DNA from: Aplysia californica
Taxonomy: Eukaryota > Mollusca > Gastropoda > Aplysiida > Aplysiidae
Direction of reading: 5' to 3'
Length of the DNA: 64,000 nucleotides
NCBI RefSeq assembly: GCF_000002075.1
Contig: NW_004798432.1
Location: 1 to 64,000, forward strand
The notes under the pieces were generated by a model. That model was given only the letters and a program-made list of their open reading frames with translations. It had not been told where the DNA came from and made no database searches. The position numbers were made by a program, and so were the translations under genes. Below, in pieces: positions 24,437 to 35,804 of this stretch; position 1 is the first letter of the stretch; each line of letters starts with the position of its first letter.

Positions 24437-24719
24437 GATACATTGTGTCAGATTCGTCGTATGCGAGAAGTGTCCGTTTTATCGACCTGTGTAGTCTGTT
24501 TTTACAATCAATCGTCCATTTTTCTTTTGATCAGGAATATTCCTAGTCATTGACTTGACTGCAGACGCGCAACGCACCGTGTGACCTTGATAAACAACTT
24601 CACCATTGACGATCAACTGAATAATAAAATTGCACATAATAACGCATCAGATCAGGTTCTCCGCAAGCAGCTTTGCTTAGTTTGAGACGTTGATTTCGAA
24701 TATGAAAGGTTGTTTCTTT

Positions 24720-24791
24720 GCAGTCCCCCTAGTGCCAAAAGAAGCGCTAGGGGACTGCACAGTCCCCGAGTGGGTTGCACTACGGGACTGT
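24720..24791. repeat. two adjacent hairpins with CAGTCCC arms
   Basis: 24720-24758: GCAGTCCCCCTAGTGC pairs with GCGCTAGGGGACTGC. 24759-24791: ACAGTCCCCGAGTG pairs with CACTACGGGACTGT. Loops are short (4-8 bases). Confidence 0.8.
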
Positions 24792-24801
24792 AACAACTTC
24801 C

Positions 24802-24896
24802 TTGTCCAAACTTTGTACAATATTGCGTTTACACATGACGATTAGTCTCATGATGGATAGATCGTTCAATTTTTGCAAAATTTATCGTTGCGTGTA
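24802..24896. repeat. direct repeat, right copy
   Basis: Same order as the left copy, including GATAGATCGT near the middle. The 365-base spacer has no open frame of note. Confidence 0.75.
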
Positions 24897-25334
24897 ACAG
24901 GGGCTTATGAGCAGCCACCAGCGACTAATCCCATCACAAAGTCTCTGAAAGTAGAGGGCCTGATGCAGTTTGAAAATGTTTTCACATACGTCTGCGGGTA
25001 TACTTGCTCAGGAAAGTTAATCCAGTCATAATATGTGACATGTGTAAGACTTTGCTGAAGAAAAAGAAAAACTTACGTGCCCCATACAAATGAAGGTCTT
25101 ATACTTATAAATAAGCCAATGTAAGTTTCTTAAGAATTAGCTGCTTGTAGTTAGAAGCTTTGAGACTATTTGAAACTACTACCAAGCTTCTTAGGCGAAA
25201 GTAAACCTAATATGGTGTCAATGGGGTGTAAGAACACATTAATCCCCCCCCCCCCCTAAAAAAAACACAACAAAAAACACCCCCCTCCCAAACAAAAGCA
25301 ACAATAACAAAACCCATCTAAACACCAGACAGCA

Positions 25335-25442
25335 TTTAAAACAAAGCTATTGACCATTTATGAACTTGCAAGGATGGCCCTGGACAGAAATAAATGGAAG
25401 GAGCTTGTTGTATGAGGCCTATACCCTGCCAGGGGTGGAAAG
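25335..25442 (+). mobile_element. 3' end of a LINE reverse transcriptase
   Basis: The plus strand reads LARMALDRNKWKELVV followed by GLYPARGGKH, the usual closing segment of an RT ORF, directly before the GAT repeat that serves as its tail. Only about 110 bases remain. Confidence 0.6.
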
Positions 25443-25453
25443 CATTGATGATA

Positions 25454-25533
<80 letters not shown>
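25443..25533. repeat. (GAT)n microsatellite, LINE tail expansion
   Basis: About 88 bases of GAT starting where the LINE ORF ends; several LINE copies here end in short ATG/GAT tails. Confidence 0.95.
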
Positions 25534-25607
25534 ATATTGACGACCTCCCCCACCCCCACCCCATGCTGTCAGCGTTTTAAAAGTTCAAATTGCCACTGCC
25601 ATAAACT

Positions 25608-25610
<3 letters not shown>

Positions 25611-25705
<95 letters not shown>

Positions 25706-25706
25706 T
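25611..25706. repeat. (CT)n microsatellite
   Basis: About 95 bases of CT. Confidence 0.95.
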
Positions 25707-25799
25707 CAGCGCTAAAATATTGATTATGGTAACACAAGACTAGATAAAATATTGATTATGGTAACACATGACTAGATAATATATATATATATATATATA

Positions 25800-26010
25800 T
25801 TGGGGACAGTCGGACGACAGAGAGAGAAGAGGAAGGGACAGAGCCAAGGTCTACACACTTTGCGGGAAATCTACTATTACTATGCACTACACTTGCTGTA
25901 ATAAAGTATCAAGCACTTACGGTGAGAATTACGCATTTGTTGTTTCGAATTGTTGTTTAACATGTGGTAGTGTTGTGATCCGTAACATGGTGCCGAAACC
26001 CGGGAAATAG
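25800..26010 (+). mobile_element. LTR-retroelement fossil: LTR end and primer-binding site
   Basis: A stretch of about 190 bases ending in CGTAACA is followed at 25988-26005 by TGGTGCCGAAACCCGGGA, the form of a tRNA primer-binding site of Gypsy or BEL/Pao type elements. No protein-coding part was recognised next to it; it looks like a broken remnant. Confidence 0.55.
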
Positions 26011-26058
26011 AACAAGATCTGGTACATGTAAGGCTCTGTCCCTAGCCTACCCCCTCAA

Positions 26059-26495
26059 GGACTCTAGATCTTTTTATATTAGAGTGGTTTTAGTAACGTG
26101 CTAGGTATTTTCATCCATCGGATGGACTCTAGATCTTTTTAGATTAGAGATCGTTTCTTGTACATGTGCTAGATCTATTCATCGCTACCTCTTGGACTCT
26201 AGATCTAAGCAAGCCTCTGTTGGTTAAGATTTGAGATCGTTTCTAGTACATGTGCTAGTCCTATTCATCGCAACCTTGTGGACTCCAGATCTAAGCAACC
26301 TCTGTCTATTTAGATTAGAGATCGTTTCTTGTACATGTGCAAGTCCTATTCATCGCAACCTCGTGGACTCTAGATCTAAGCAACCCCTGTCTATTTAGAT
26401 TAGAGATCGTTGCTTGTACATGTGCTAGATCTATTCATCGCAACCTCGTGTACTCTAGATCTATTTAGATTAGAGATTTTTCTAGTAAGCCTATA
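26059..26495. repeat. tandem repeat of 65-86-bp units
   Basis: Six units start at 26059, 26124, 26194, 26280, 26365 and 26450, each opening with GGACTCTAGATCT (last unit GTACTC). They share TTAGATTAGAGATCGTT, GTACATGTGCTAG and TATTCATCGCAACC. The first two units are shorter. The array lies just after the LTR remnant and might be its leader (inference). Confidence 0.9.
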
Positions 26496-26702
26496 CAGTG
26501 CGTCCATAAAGTCCTGACATTGCATTGTGACCTATTTTTCTTTATTTTAGTATGTTTATTACCCATTGTTTTGCTTGGACTTGGTTACAATGTGAACACG
26601 TCTACAGTACTGATGCACACTTGCTGTGTTTTGAAACTACAATAAAATAGGGAAAAAATAATCCACAGTGCAATGGCAAGACTTTACTTTGTGGACACAC
26701 TT
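26496..26702. mobile_element. mariner-like MITE, 207 bp
   Basis: The left end is CAGTGCGTCCATAAAGTC and the right end, reversed, AAGTGTGTCCACAAAGTAAA; the arms continue (CATTGCA-TGTG-TATTTTT) for about 45 bases. TA stands on both sides. The AGTGTGTCC-type terminus and TA target are those of mariner/Tc1 elements. No transposase. Confidence 0.8.
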
Positions 26703-26704
26703 TA

Positions 26705-27370
26705 TGCGTAGGGAGCCCACTAGTCTATTTTCGGTTGCCTAAAACTCCAGGGTGTATTACCGGTAGTTGAAGAGTGCACATGGTACATGTAGGCCTTAAT
26801 AAATATAAGTTCAAATTCTTCTTCTTTCTAATTTTTTGTTTCTGATTGTTCCACAAGTTATGCGTTCTTTTCTCCATTAATTACATCTTTTTTAACAAGT
26901 CCGTTTCCGCTTCAAGCACTGCGAGAATTATTCATTTCTGTTTTGAGATATATGTCTAGACTTTTAATTTTTTTGCATTGCCTAGCCTATTACTTCCTTA
27001 AAAAATTCAACCAGGGTTCAGAGGTCACAATCCAACATTTTTGGGGAGCACCTAGCCACAATGATTACGTAGTCTCCAACTGGGGTCTACCTAGAATCTA
27101 AACAATTCTCAAGAAACAACAAGGCTACACCAGTTTGCCCTGCCTGTTTATGTGGGCCAATCATAGATTTGGTTTGCAGTGTTTTCCTTTCTTTCAATGT
27201 ATAATATAGCCTCGACATAAGCCAACCGACAATACATGTAGCTTGAAGCCTCATATATGATGAGCTACATGAGTGCTAGTGCTGGCCTCGGAGAAAGCGG
27301 TCACAGTGGAAAGCAAGGTAGCCATGCATATTTTCATCCAGACCTGTCTCGCCCGAGTTAAATTTGGGTA
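26705..27370. other. no gene recognised
   Basis: AT-rich unique-looking sequence between the MITE and a GA microsatellite. Confidence 0.5.
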
Positions 27371-27375
27371 CTTAC

Positions 27376-27377
<2 letters not shown>

Positions 27378-27458
<81 letters not shown>
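27378..27458. repeat. (GA)n microsatellite
   Basis: About 80 bases of GA. Confidence 0.95.
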
Positions 27459-27460
<2 letters not shown>

Positions 27461-27518
27461 AAAACAAAAGAAACCACACACAATTGGAGAAACACTTATA
27501 AAGCTTTGCTAAAAAAAG

Positions 27519-28905
27519 ATGGCACAGCTGATGTTAGGTGAGGCTAATGCAAAGAAATTGCAGCAAGTTCCCCTTTGAAATGATAGTGTCAAGAGGCGTA
27601 TTGCACGCATGTCTTCAAAAATTAAGGAACATGTTGTAGAGGAGATCAAAGCTGTCCCAATGTTCTTGTTCCTGTCACTATGTTCTGGTTCCAGTTGATG
27701 TGGCAGCGTGCTCACAGTTACTGGTCTTTGTGAGATACGTGTTAGAAAAGATGCGAAAGAAGAATTTTTATTTTGCACCCCAATGTACACCACAACAACA
27801 GTTGATGATGTCATGAACAAGGTGTCCTCATTTTTTTTAAACGAGGGTCTTGAGTGGAAGAATGTGTGTAGTATTTGTACTGATGGTGCCCCAGCCGTGA
27901 CTGGATGTAAGTCGGGCTTTCAGGCAAAAGGGAAGGACAAAGCACCAGACGCAAAAGGCATTCACTGCATGATACATAAATATGCACTAGCTTGCAAGAT
28001 TCTCAATCCCACTTCGAAAGAAACGTTGGAATCGACTGTTAAGATTGCCAACTATGTGAAACGCAGCCCCCTAAATACGTGACTGTTCAAGGAAGTCTGT
28101 TCTGACATGAGTGCAGATCATGAAACACTACTTTTCTACACTCAAGTTCGATAGTTATCGAAAGGAAACGTTGTATGTCGGGTCTTCGAGCTGAGAGAGT
28201 AGATCAAATTATTCCAGGAAGTGCAAGGAAAAGATGAGCTCAGCAGGCACTTCTCAAATGATTCGTGGATCCAAAGACTTGCCTATATATATATATATAT
28301 ATATATATATGTCTGATATGTTTGACTCCCTCAACAAACTCAACTTGAAACTTCAAGGTCAGCAGACACACGTTCTACAGATTAAACACATTCTGAGTGG
28401 CCTCCTTTCAAAAGTTCAGAATTGGCACTGGAAAGTTACAGAGGGAAACATTGCTATGTCTACCAACCTTTCGCAGCGGCTAAATCCACTGGAGGCCTTG
28501 TCTGCTGATCTTCAAGTTGACATGTGGAAATCACCTGAAAATGAGTTCAAGAACTATTTTCCTGACCTTAACTGTGGTGAAGAAGCTTTTGTGAGAAACC
28601 CTTTCACTCCTGGATTAGACATCACTGTTATTGCAGATGACATTGAAGACGAGCTTTTGGAATTGAGGCCAGCACGCGACACGTTTCTTGAGAAATGTCT
28701 TGCACAGTTTTGGTGTTCACTCCAGGAATTATACCCCCAGGTCTGCAAAAGAGCACTTCGACTCATTGTCCCATTTGCCTCGACTTACCTTTGCGAAAGT
28801 TGATTTTCTACCCTTGTCCAACTCCTGGCCAAAGCAAGGAACAAGCTGGATCTGGATGTGCTTTATCCAAGACTTCTCCGAGAATTTCAAGACTGATCGC
28901 TGAAC
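27519..28905 (+). pseudogene. decayed hAT transposase, ZBED5/FAM200-like
   Basis: Plus-strand peptides follow the order of ZBED5-type hAT proteins: MAQLMLGEANAKKLQQVPL, ICTDGAPAVTGCKSGF, IHCMIHKYALACK, SLNKLNLKLQGQQTHV, NPFTPGLD, and the C-terminal dimerisation signature IVPFASTYLCES followed by FSTL. Stops occur near 27580, 27700, 28081, 28155 and 28801, and frame changes are present. The region of the first catalytic Asp (LDEST-type) is destroyed; the CTDG Asp is kept. A (TA)n tract at 28283-28312 has grown inside the coding frame. The BED finger is missing. Confidence 0.85.
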
Positions 28906-28961
28906 TACAGGCATTGCCCTCTCCCTATTTTTTCTTCTTTAAATCTGTGTGGGAGAGCGTG

Positions 28962-29009
28962 TGCATGTGCGTGTGTGTGTTTGTGTGTGTCTGTGTGAGT
29001 GTGAGTGTG

Positions 29010-29063
<54 letters not shown>

Positions 29064-29118
29064 TGAGTGTGTGTGTGTGTGTGTATGTGTGTGTGTGTGT
29101 GTGTGTGTGTCTGTGTGT
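28962..29118. repeat. (TG)n/(CT)n compound microsatellite
   Basis: Interleaved TG, CT and GA runs between the hAT pseudogene and LINE-A copy 2. Confidence 0.9.
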
Positions 29119-29179
29119 GGGTGGTCTCTCATTTTTCTCGATTTGTAGGGGGTTGGGGTATGAGGGGTCGTTCCACTTG

Positions 29180-31735
29180 TCAAAAATCAAAAGGGGGTCG
29201 CGGATTGAAAAAGGTTTTAGAAATACAATTAGACCGTCTAAATCACTGCCAGAAGCAGACTGTGATAGTGACCATGTACCAGTCATGTGTAAAATGCGAA
29301 TAAGACTGAATAAACTTAAAAAGTCAAAGTACCAGCCACAATTTGACAAAGGTCTTTTAAAGACAAATCAAGAACTGAAAGAACATTTCTCCATAGATGT
29401 AAGCATTATATTTCAAGCTTTGGAAAACATTACTAAATCGGAAGAACTACGGAGGAAAATGAAAGACTCAATAATTGAAGCTGTGGAAGAAAATACCCCC
29501 CCCCCCCCCCCAGGCTAAAAAAAGCAAATAAAAAATGGATGACCAAGGACATATTAAAACTAATGAAAGAGAGAAGAAAGGCAAAATCAAATGTGGAAAA
29601 GTACATCTTAAACAGGGAAATCAAGAAAAAATGCAACGAAGCAAAAGAAACATGGATAAAGGATCAGTGCCAACAAATAGAGAAGAACCAAAACAAAGAC
29701 AGCAAATACGTGCTTTCCAAAATCAAAGAAGTAAGTGGGATGAAAGGATGCTCAAATACAGAATGCATAAGATCAAAAGGAGAAAGTATTTTAATGGACA
29801 ATGGGGATGTCTTAAACAGATGGTCAGAATACATAGAAGAACTTTTCAAAGATAATAGAAGAGAAAAACCGGCAATAAAGAATGAAATAAATGGACCACC
29901 AATACTGAAAGCAGAAGTACAAGCTGCCATTAGGAAAATGAAACAAGGAAAAGGCACAGGGCCAGATAATATTCCAGTTGAAGTGATTGTTGCACTTGAA
30001 GAACTAGGCATTGAAATAACAACAAAGCTCCTAAATGCTATTTACGACAGCGGTGAGATCCCAGAAGATATGATGAAGTCAGTTTTTATAGCTTTACCTA
30101 AAACACCAGGTGCCACTGTGTGTGATAATTAGCCTTATGAGTAATTTTACAAAAATATTGCTGCGAGTAATAATGGGAAGATTGAGAAAAAGTGCAAGAC
30201 CAGAGATACATGTATCTAAAACGTGATTCGGCTTTGTTCCTGACAAGGGCACCAGAAATGCTATATTCACCTTAACAATGTTAATGGAAAGATGTATTGA
30301 AGCACAGAAAGATCTGTATTTATGCTTCATAGATTATTCAAAGGCGTTCGATAAAGTTAGACATGATGAGGTATTTAAAATACTGGAAAAGCTAGACATA
30401 GATGGAAAAGATCTAAGAATTATCAAAAATTTGTACTGGGACCAAAATGCTGCTGTACGAATTAATGGATAATACAGTGAATATAAGCAGATTAGGTGAG
30501 GAGTGAGGCAAGGATGTGTTATGTCACCAGATCTCTTTTTCCACCAGTGAAACAATCCTTAGAAATATAGAAGAATGTAGAAGTCTCACAGTAAAATTAA
30601 TAACACCAGGTATGCAGATGACACAGTTTTATTAGCAGGCTCAGAAAAGGACCTTCAATGGCTTCTTGATACTGTTGTAGCAGAAAGTGAACATAAAGGA
30701 TTAGTGTTGAATGTAAAGAAAACAGAATGCTTGGTAATATAAAAAACCCAGCAAATCCTAGTTGTTATCTCATTAGCAAAGGTGAAAAGATAAAAAAAAA
30801 GTCAAACAGTTTAAATATCTAGGATATATGATAACATCTGAGGCCAAATGTTCCTCAGAAATAAAACGGAGAATTACAATGGCTAAAGCTAGTTTCAATA
30901 AAATTAGCCCAATCCTGAAAAATAAAAACATCTCAATGATAAAAATAATAAATTACACTTTTATTTGTCCCAAAAGGCCACTTTTTTTTACAATGGCAAA
31001 CATACATACATAAATACATAATTATAAGTACGTACATACATAAATACATACATGCATAAATACATACTATTACACAAATACAGAACAGTTTACAACAATG
31101 CCACTGTCGGTCGCCACTGTGCAGCGCCCTGTATTTTGAGCTAGGGTTGTCGTGTCTTGCTCAAGGACACACCCCGGTGACCACCAATCTGATCCCCGTG
31201 TCACCCACAATTGCTTGACATTGCCTGAGTCTAAACTCACTACTCACTTTGCTACTGGAGCCCCCAAACACCAAAATGAAAGTTCTGAAATGCTATGTCT
31301 GGTCAACCCTTCTATATGGCTGTGAATGCTGGACAATCACTAAAGACAGTGAAAATAAAATAGAAGCAACAGAGGTGTGGTTTTTAGGAGACTGCTAAGA
31401 GAATCGTGAAAGGAAAAGAAATCAAATGAGGTAGTACTTGATGAAGCCCGCGTGGGACGCTCATTGTCAAAAACAACCAGGAAACGACAAATGCAGTTTT
31501 TGGGACACCTGAATAGACATAAGGGTCTTGACCATCTAGCTCTCACCGGCAAAACTCAGAGCAAACGAGGCAAGCGGGTAGGCCCAGAACAAGATACTTA
31601 GGGAACCTAAACAAATGGGTAACAGGGAAAGAGCAGGGAAACGTAGCTTTTTTTTTTTAGATCATCCGAGCAAAGGAATGAATGGAGAACCATGATCGCC
31701 GATGTCTGTCGCAGATCTGGCACTGGATGATGATG
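29180..31735 (+). mobile_element. LINE-A copy 2, longest copy, interrupted
   Basis: It begins inside the endonuclease ([13 protein letters not shown], the SDHVPV box) and runs through the linker to the reverse transcriptase: GTGPDNIPVEVIVALEELG, FIALPKTPG, CFIDYSKAFDKVRHDEVFKI and YADDTVLLAGSEKDL (catalytic Asp pair kept). Many stops and frameshifts (for example near 29516, 30130, 30470, 30500) make it inactive. Another sequence is inserted at about 30941-31272. The 3' end reads GGCACTGGATGATGATGAT, as in copies 1 and 4. Confidence 0.9.
30941..31272. mobile_element. about 330-bp insertion inside LINE-A copy 2
   Basis: Compared with the minus-strand LINE-A copy at 51230-51255, the coding segment is broken between ATCTCAATGA and CCAAAATGAAAGT. 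The insert holds CATACATAAATACATA-type repeats and a SINE-like segment (CTTGCTCAAGGACACACCCC). No inverted ends; probably a SINE, family unknown. Confidence 0.65.
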
Positions 31736-32034
31736 ATGATTATGATCTTTCCGAGAAGCATAATTTGAATGCCCGCGTGTCAATTTTTGACCTGGCCAAC
31801 CACGCATTCCGCCACAAGGGGCTTCGCTTTCCTCGGCGAATCTCCAGCTCCTAATAATCGGACATATAAACAACTTACACCATTGTAACCAATAAAAGCT
31901 GAGCTTTTACAAGGTTTACGGCATTTGGTATTTTATAGCGAAAGAGTAAAGAAACAGCGATCTGAATTACCTCGATTTCACTGACTGATACCACGCGGAA
32001 GGCCGTAAGTGCCCGCAAGGCCGTGTTTACGCTA

Positions 32035-34645
32035 CCTGATGAAACAGAAGATATTCAAGAAATGGCAGAAGTCAAAGACCGAAGAAGACTATATAGAATA
32101 CAGGAAAGCGAGAAGAGAGACCAAAAGAATTATCAAAACTGCTAAAGAAAAATTCATTGAAAATATATGGCGAGAAACTGACCAAAATCTGTAAGGGAAA
32201 CCGTAGAGAGTTTTATAAAAGTGTGAATAGCATCAGGGGCGAAGGCTGACTTGTTTGACAGGGTAATCAAAGTGAAACGGGACCAGATTTGGCCTGTAGA
32301 TATCACACAAGAATCTTACTGACTCTGAGTTGTGAATGAAAACAAATCCGGAACTCATATTGTATGTTCAACCGCCAAAATAATCGGAAAAGTATCTTAT
32401 TAAGTATCAGTTCCAACTAAAATTAAATTTAACTTTAGATGTGAATACATATGTTATAGATCTACCAGTAAGTCTAACTCTTTGGTAGAACATGACAATT
32501 ATCATTTTTTAAATTTCACATTTGGCTGTTTTTGTTAGCCTTTCGCGGCCAGGAGCTGGTGTCATAATCGAGGTCACGATCTGATTATAGGACGGTAAAA
32601 AGTCGAGGAAAAAAAACAAGCACACGCAGCAGTCAAGAGATTACTAGGAGTTAGTTCCCCTCACATTTGTGAGGTAGACTCGACCAGCATTAGTTAGCAT
32701 ACTTAATCAGGGCTTGTGATTGATTATAACTGTGGCCCCAAAGGGGTGAACAGGGTATATGTGGCAATGAAACAGCTTGGACTGCTATGTACATGTTCCC
32801 TTCAACTCTATTGGTAGACTCTTCCAGACTCACTTTAAGCTTACTTAATCAAAGCTTGTGACTGCTTATGGAGTGGCCCGAGAGGGGTGAGCAGGCTATT
32901 TCTGTGGCCGTGAAACCGTTTTGAATGTTAGGCATACTGTTCATTGTTGATTACGAACGTCTTTTTACATTTAATTTAAGAGGTTTACGTTTAAGGATGA
33001 ATTTGACAGCAACAATGTTTCAAAATTAGGAAGGGAAGCAGTTATTATTTGATTATATAGACGCTTCGCCCCTGAATAGCATGGGGGTAAGGAAAGACCC
33101 ATACAACCCGACATGCATTATAAACGATAAAAAGGGTAATGCCACTCTCAGCAAGCATGCCATTAAGAAAAGATGGGAAAATTACTTCCAAAAACTACTC
33201 ATCCCAGACGCTTGCTATGGACAACAAGAAGACTTCCAATCATCATATGCAGAGCAAACAGGACCACCCATACTTCTCAGTGAAATAAAAAAGGCACTCA
33301 AAACCAGCCCCAAGAACAAAAGCGCCAGGACCAGATGACACCACGATGGAAGCCATAAGAGCTTGTGGAAACACAGGTATACTGTGGCTGAGGCAAATTT
33401 TCAATAGAGCCTGGGAGCAAAAAAAATGCCCCAGATGACTGGCAGAAAGCCACAGTGGTCCTATTATGGAACAAAAAAGGCAAGAAACGCGACTGCACAA
33501 CATACAGAGACATCTCTTTATTAAGCCACGCAGGGAAAATATACGCAAAGATACTAGAACAGCGGATAAGGCCTATTGTAGCGAGAAATCTGAGCAAAGC
33601 TCAGTTTGGGTTCCAGAAGTCAAGAGGATGCACGGATGCTGTATTCGCATTAAGACAGATAGATAAGCGAGAAAGCAGTCGGACACAACAAAGAATCCAA
33701 CATTATCTTTAGACAGAGTAAACCGTGCAAAACTCGGGAAGACACTCGAAAAGTATGGCATCAGAGGACAAATGTTAGACAATGTCAGAGCTCTATATAC
33801 CAACAGCAGAAGCTCAGTAAGAACAAAGGAAGGCAATACAGACTGGTTCAAAGTAAGATCTGGAGTACCATAAAACAGGGATGTGTTCTACCTTCCAACC
33901 TGTTAATAATATATATGGACACAATAACGCAAGACGCAAACCAAAGCCCAGAAAGCCTAAATGAACTTCTATTCGCAGACAACCAATGTCTTATTCATCC
34001 AAACCAACATCCATGTCAATAGTAAACAACTGAAACAGGTGAAGGAGTTTAAATATCTTGCCAGTACTTTTTCAGAAAATTGGTCCATAGACAGAGAAAT
34101 AAAAATGCGAACTCAAAAAGCAAATGCTGTCACCTACCAGCTCACCCCCCTCCTATCTCATCAAAACATCTCCATGGACACAAAGAGACAGCTTATCATC
34201 TCAATATTCCTACCAACATCATGCTACCAGTGCCAGACCGGGGCATTAAGTAAAACCCATGAAAGCAAAATCACTGCATGCGAAATGAAATGTCTCCGGA
34301 AAACCCTTAACATCACAAGACGAGACAGGAAGAGAAATGAAGAAGTAAAAGCAGCTGTCGGCATTGAGTCCTGACTGTATTACATAGAAAGACAGAGAAT
34401 AAAATGGTTTGGCCACCTGTTACGTATGTCACCTCGCCAGCCAGCCTCGAGAGCCTACAACACCAAGCACTAAGGTTATAAAGAAAGAGGAAGATCACAC
34501 GCAAAAGGAGCATCGAGGGTGTCAAGGAAATCCTGAGGAAACATAATATTATCAGAACTGAAAGAGCTGCGGAGTTGGCCTACCATAAAAAAAACTGAAT
34601 CTCCCCTCGACGCTTAAGGCAACAGAGGAAGAAAAAGTAAAAGTA
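32035..34645 (+). mobile_element. LINE-C copy, split by a hAT element
   Basis: The first piece (to 32233) has KIFKKWQKSKTEEDYIEYRK; the second (from 33083) has GPPILLSEIKKALKTSPKNK, then PGPDDTTMEAIRACG, SLLSHAGKIYAKILEQRIRP, FGFQKSRGCTDAVFALRQ, FKYLASTFSENW and IKWFGHLLRM. The catalytic box reads LLFADNQ, with Asn replacing the second Asp. Many stops and frame changes. The tail is AAGTAAAAGTAAG. It is a different family from LINE-A and LINE-B. Confidence 0.88.
32234..33074. mobile_element. hAT-type non-autonomous element with 8-bp target duplication
   Basis: 841 bp, left end CAGGGGCGAAG, right end (reversed) CAGGGGCGAAG, flanked by AATAGCAT at 32226-32233 and 33075-33082. Eight-base duplication and CAGGG ends are hAT hallmarks. 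Inside, a segment of about 105 bases is present twice (32673-32776 and 32813-32922, sharing GGTAGACTC, ACTTAATCA and GGGGTGA). No transposase. Confidence 0.92.
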
Positions 34646-34649
34646 AGTA

Positions 34650-35190
34650 TTATTGAAACAACCTTTCAGCATCCTATATAATATAGACTCAACATGGTTA
34701 CACAATCTTCATTTTATATTACAGTATTTTTTTTTTGCCAACCAGGGAACAGTAGCTTCACAACGTGCAATGAATAACACGAATAGAAGATTAATATTGC
34801 ACCTAGGCATGTAGTCTCCATAAGCCTATCAATAAAACCACTGTAAAAAATATCAAATAACATTACTATAAACATGTCAATAACATTATTGTATGACCAA
34901 AAACAAAATAAGAATGCCAATAACGTAACAGTATGCAAGTAAACAAATTAAAAATAAAATCGTTTTATTTATGCACATTATCGATAACATAATTGTACAA
35001 TGTCAATAACAAGATTGTAAGCAAATTGCAACCATTATTATTGCAAACTAGTTAATAAACTTAATGTAATCACATCATCATTAGCATATTGAATATACAC
35101 CAGCAGTATATTAAAGGTGCATAGAGCTTGTTGTTGAGCTAGGATATGCCATATTATACAGATGCATCAACAACACTATCAGCACACAAG
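34650..35190. other. no gene recognised
   Basis: AT-rich stretch with loosely repeated CAATAACATTATTGTA-like segments (34850-35000). Confidence 0.45.
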
Positions 35191-35194
35191 CATA

Positions 35195-35400
35195 GGGCTA
35201 GCCATTAGCTCAGTGGGTATCATGCTGGACCACAGAGTGGATATTGTTGGTACAAATTCCCTATCAGGCATTCTGAATTTTGGTTGCTTTGGGGAGTTTT
35301 AACGCTCTCCGCCCATTTGGCTAATTTCACCATAGATGGGCATTCAATTCAAAGGTCCTGCTTCTTAAATGTATACCCTCACAGTGTTAAGAGGGACTTT
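35195..35400 (+). mobile_element. SINE-2-related copy
   Basis: A-box-like TTAGCTCAGTGGGTATCATG and decayed B box, then GAGTTTTAACGCTCTCCGCC and a degenerate tail; similar in order to the copy at 42783. Confidence 0.65.
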
Positions 35401-35539
35401 AGACCTATACAATATCGCACATCGGCATATCGATAACATCACCAGAAGCATACATCAGTCACATCATCATGTGCTTACTGAATGTTTTTCAAGTTTCATT
35501 ATCAATGTCAGGTTGTTGTTTTTTATATAAGGAGGGATA

Positions 35540-35605
35540 CTGGCGTCTGTGGGTAGCAAGCAGAAAACACGGGTTCGAATCCCGTGTGGGGAGGTTTTAA
35601 TCGTG
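35540..35605 (+). repeat. tRNA-like fragment
   Basis: The B box is perfect (ACGGGTTCGAATCCCGTGT) but no acceptor-stem partner or A box could be placed; a SINE head scrap is more likely than a functional tRNA. Confidence 0.4.
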
Positions 35606-35804
35606 TGTCTTATTTTAATCGAGTATCTCTCTTTGTATATATGAGTGTAGTCCAGAAGGATATCAACTGAGCTAATGGCACATCTCAGTAAGCATCATAC
35701 AGGTATCAAAAACATTATCGTCAGCATATAATTCAAACTTAAAATGTATACAATAACATAAGAAGAAGAATCTCACAAACCTTTCCTGAACCTACAACAC
35801 TATA

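Noticed and set aside
25360-25743. 127-aa frame with a long poly-Asp run
   Set aside because: The run is a GAT microsatellite after a LINE end; the frame differs from the LINE frame.
26059-26495. CRISPR-like array of repeats and spacers
   Set aside because: Units are contiguous tandem copies without unique spacers, in an animal genome.
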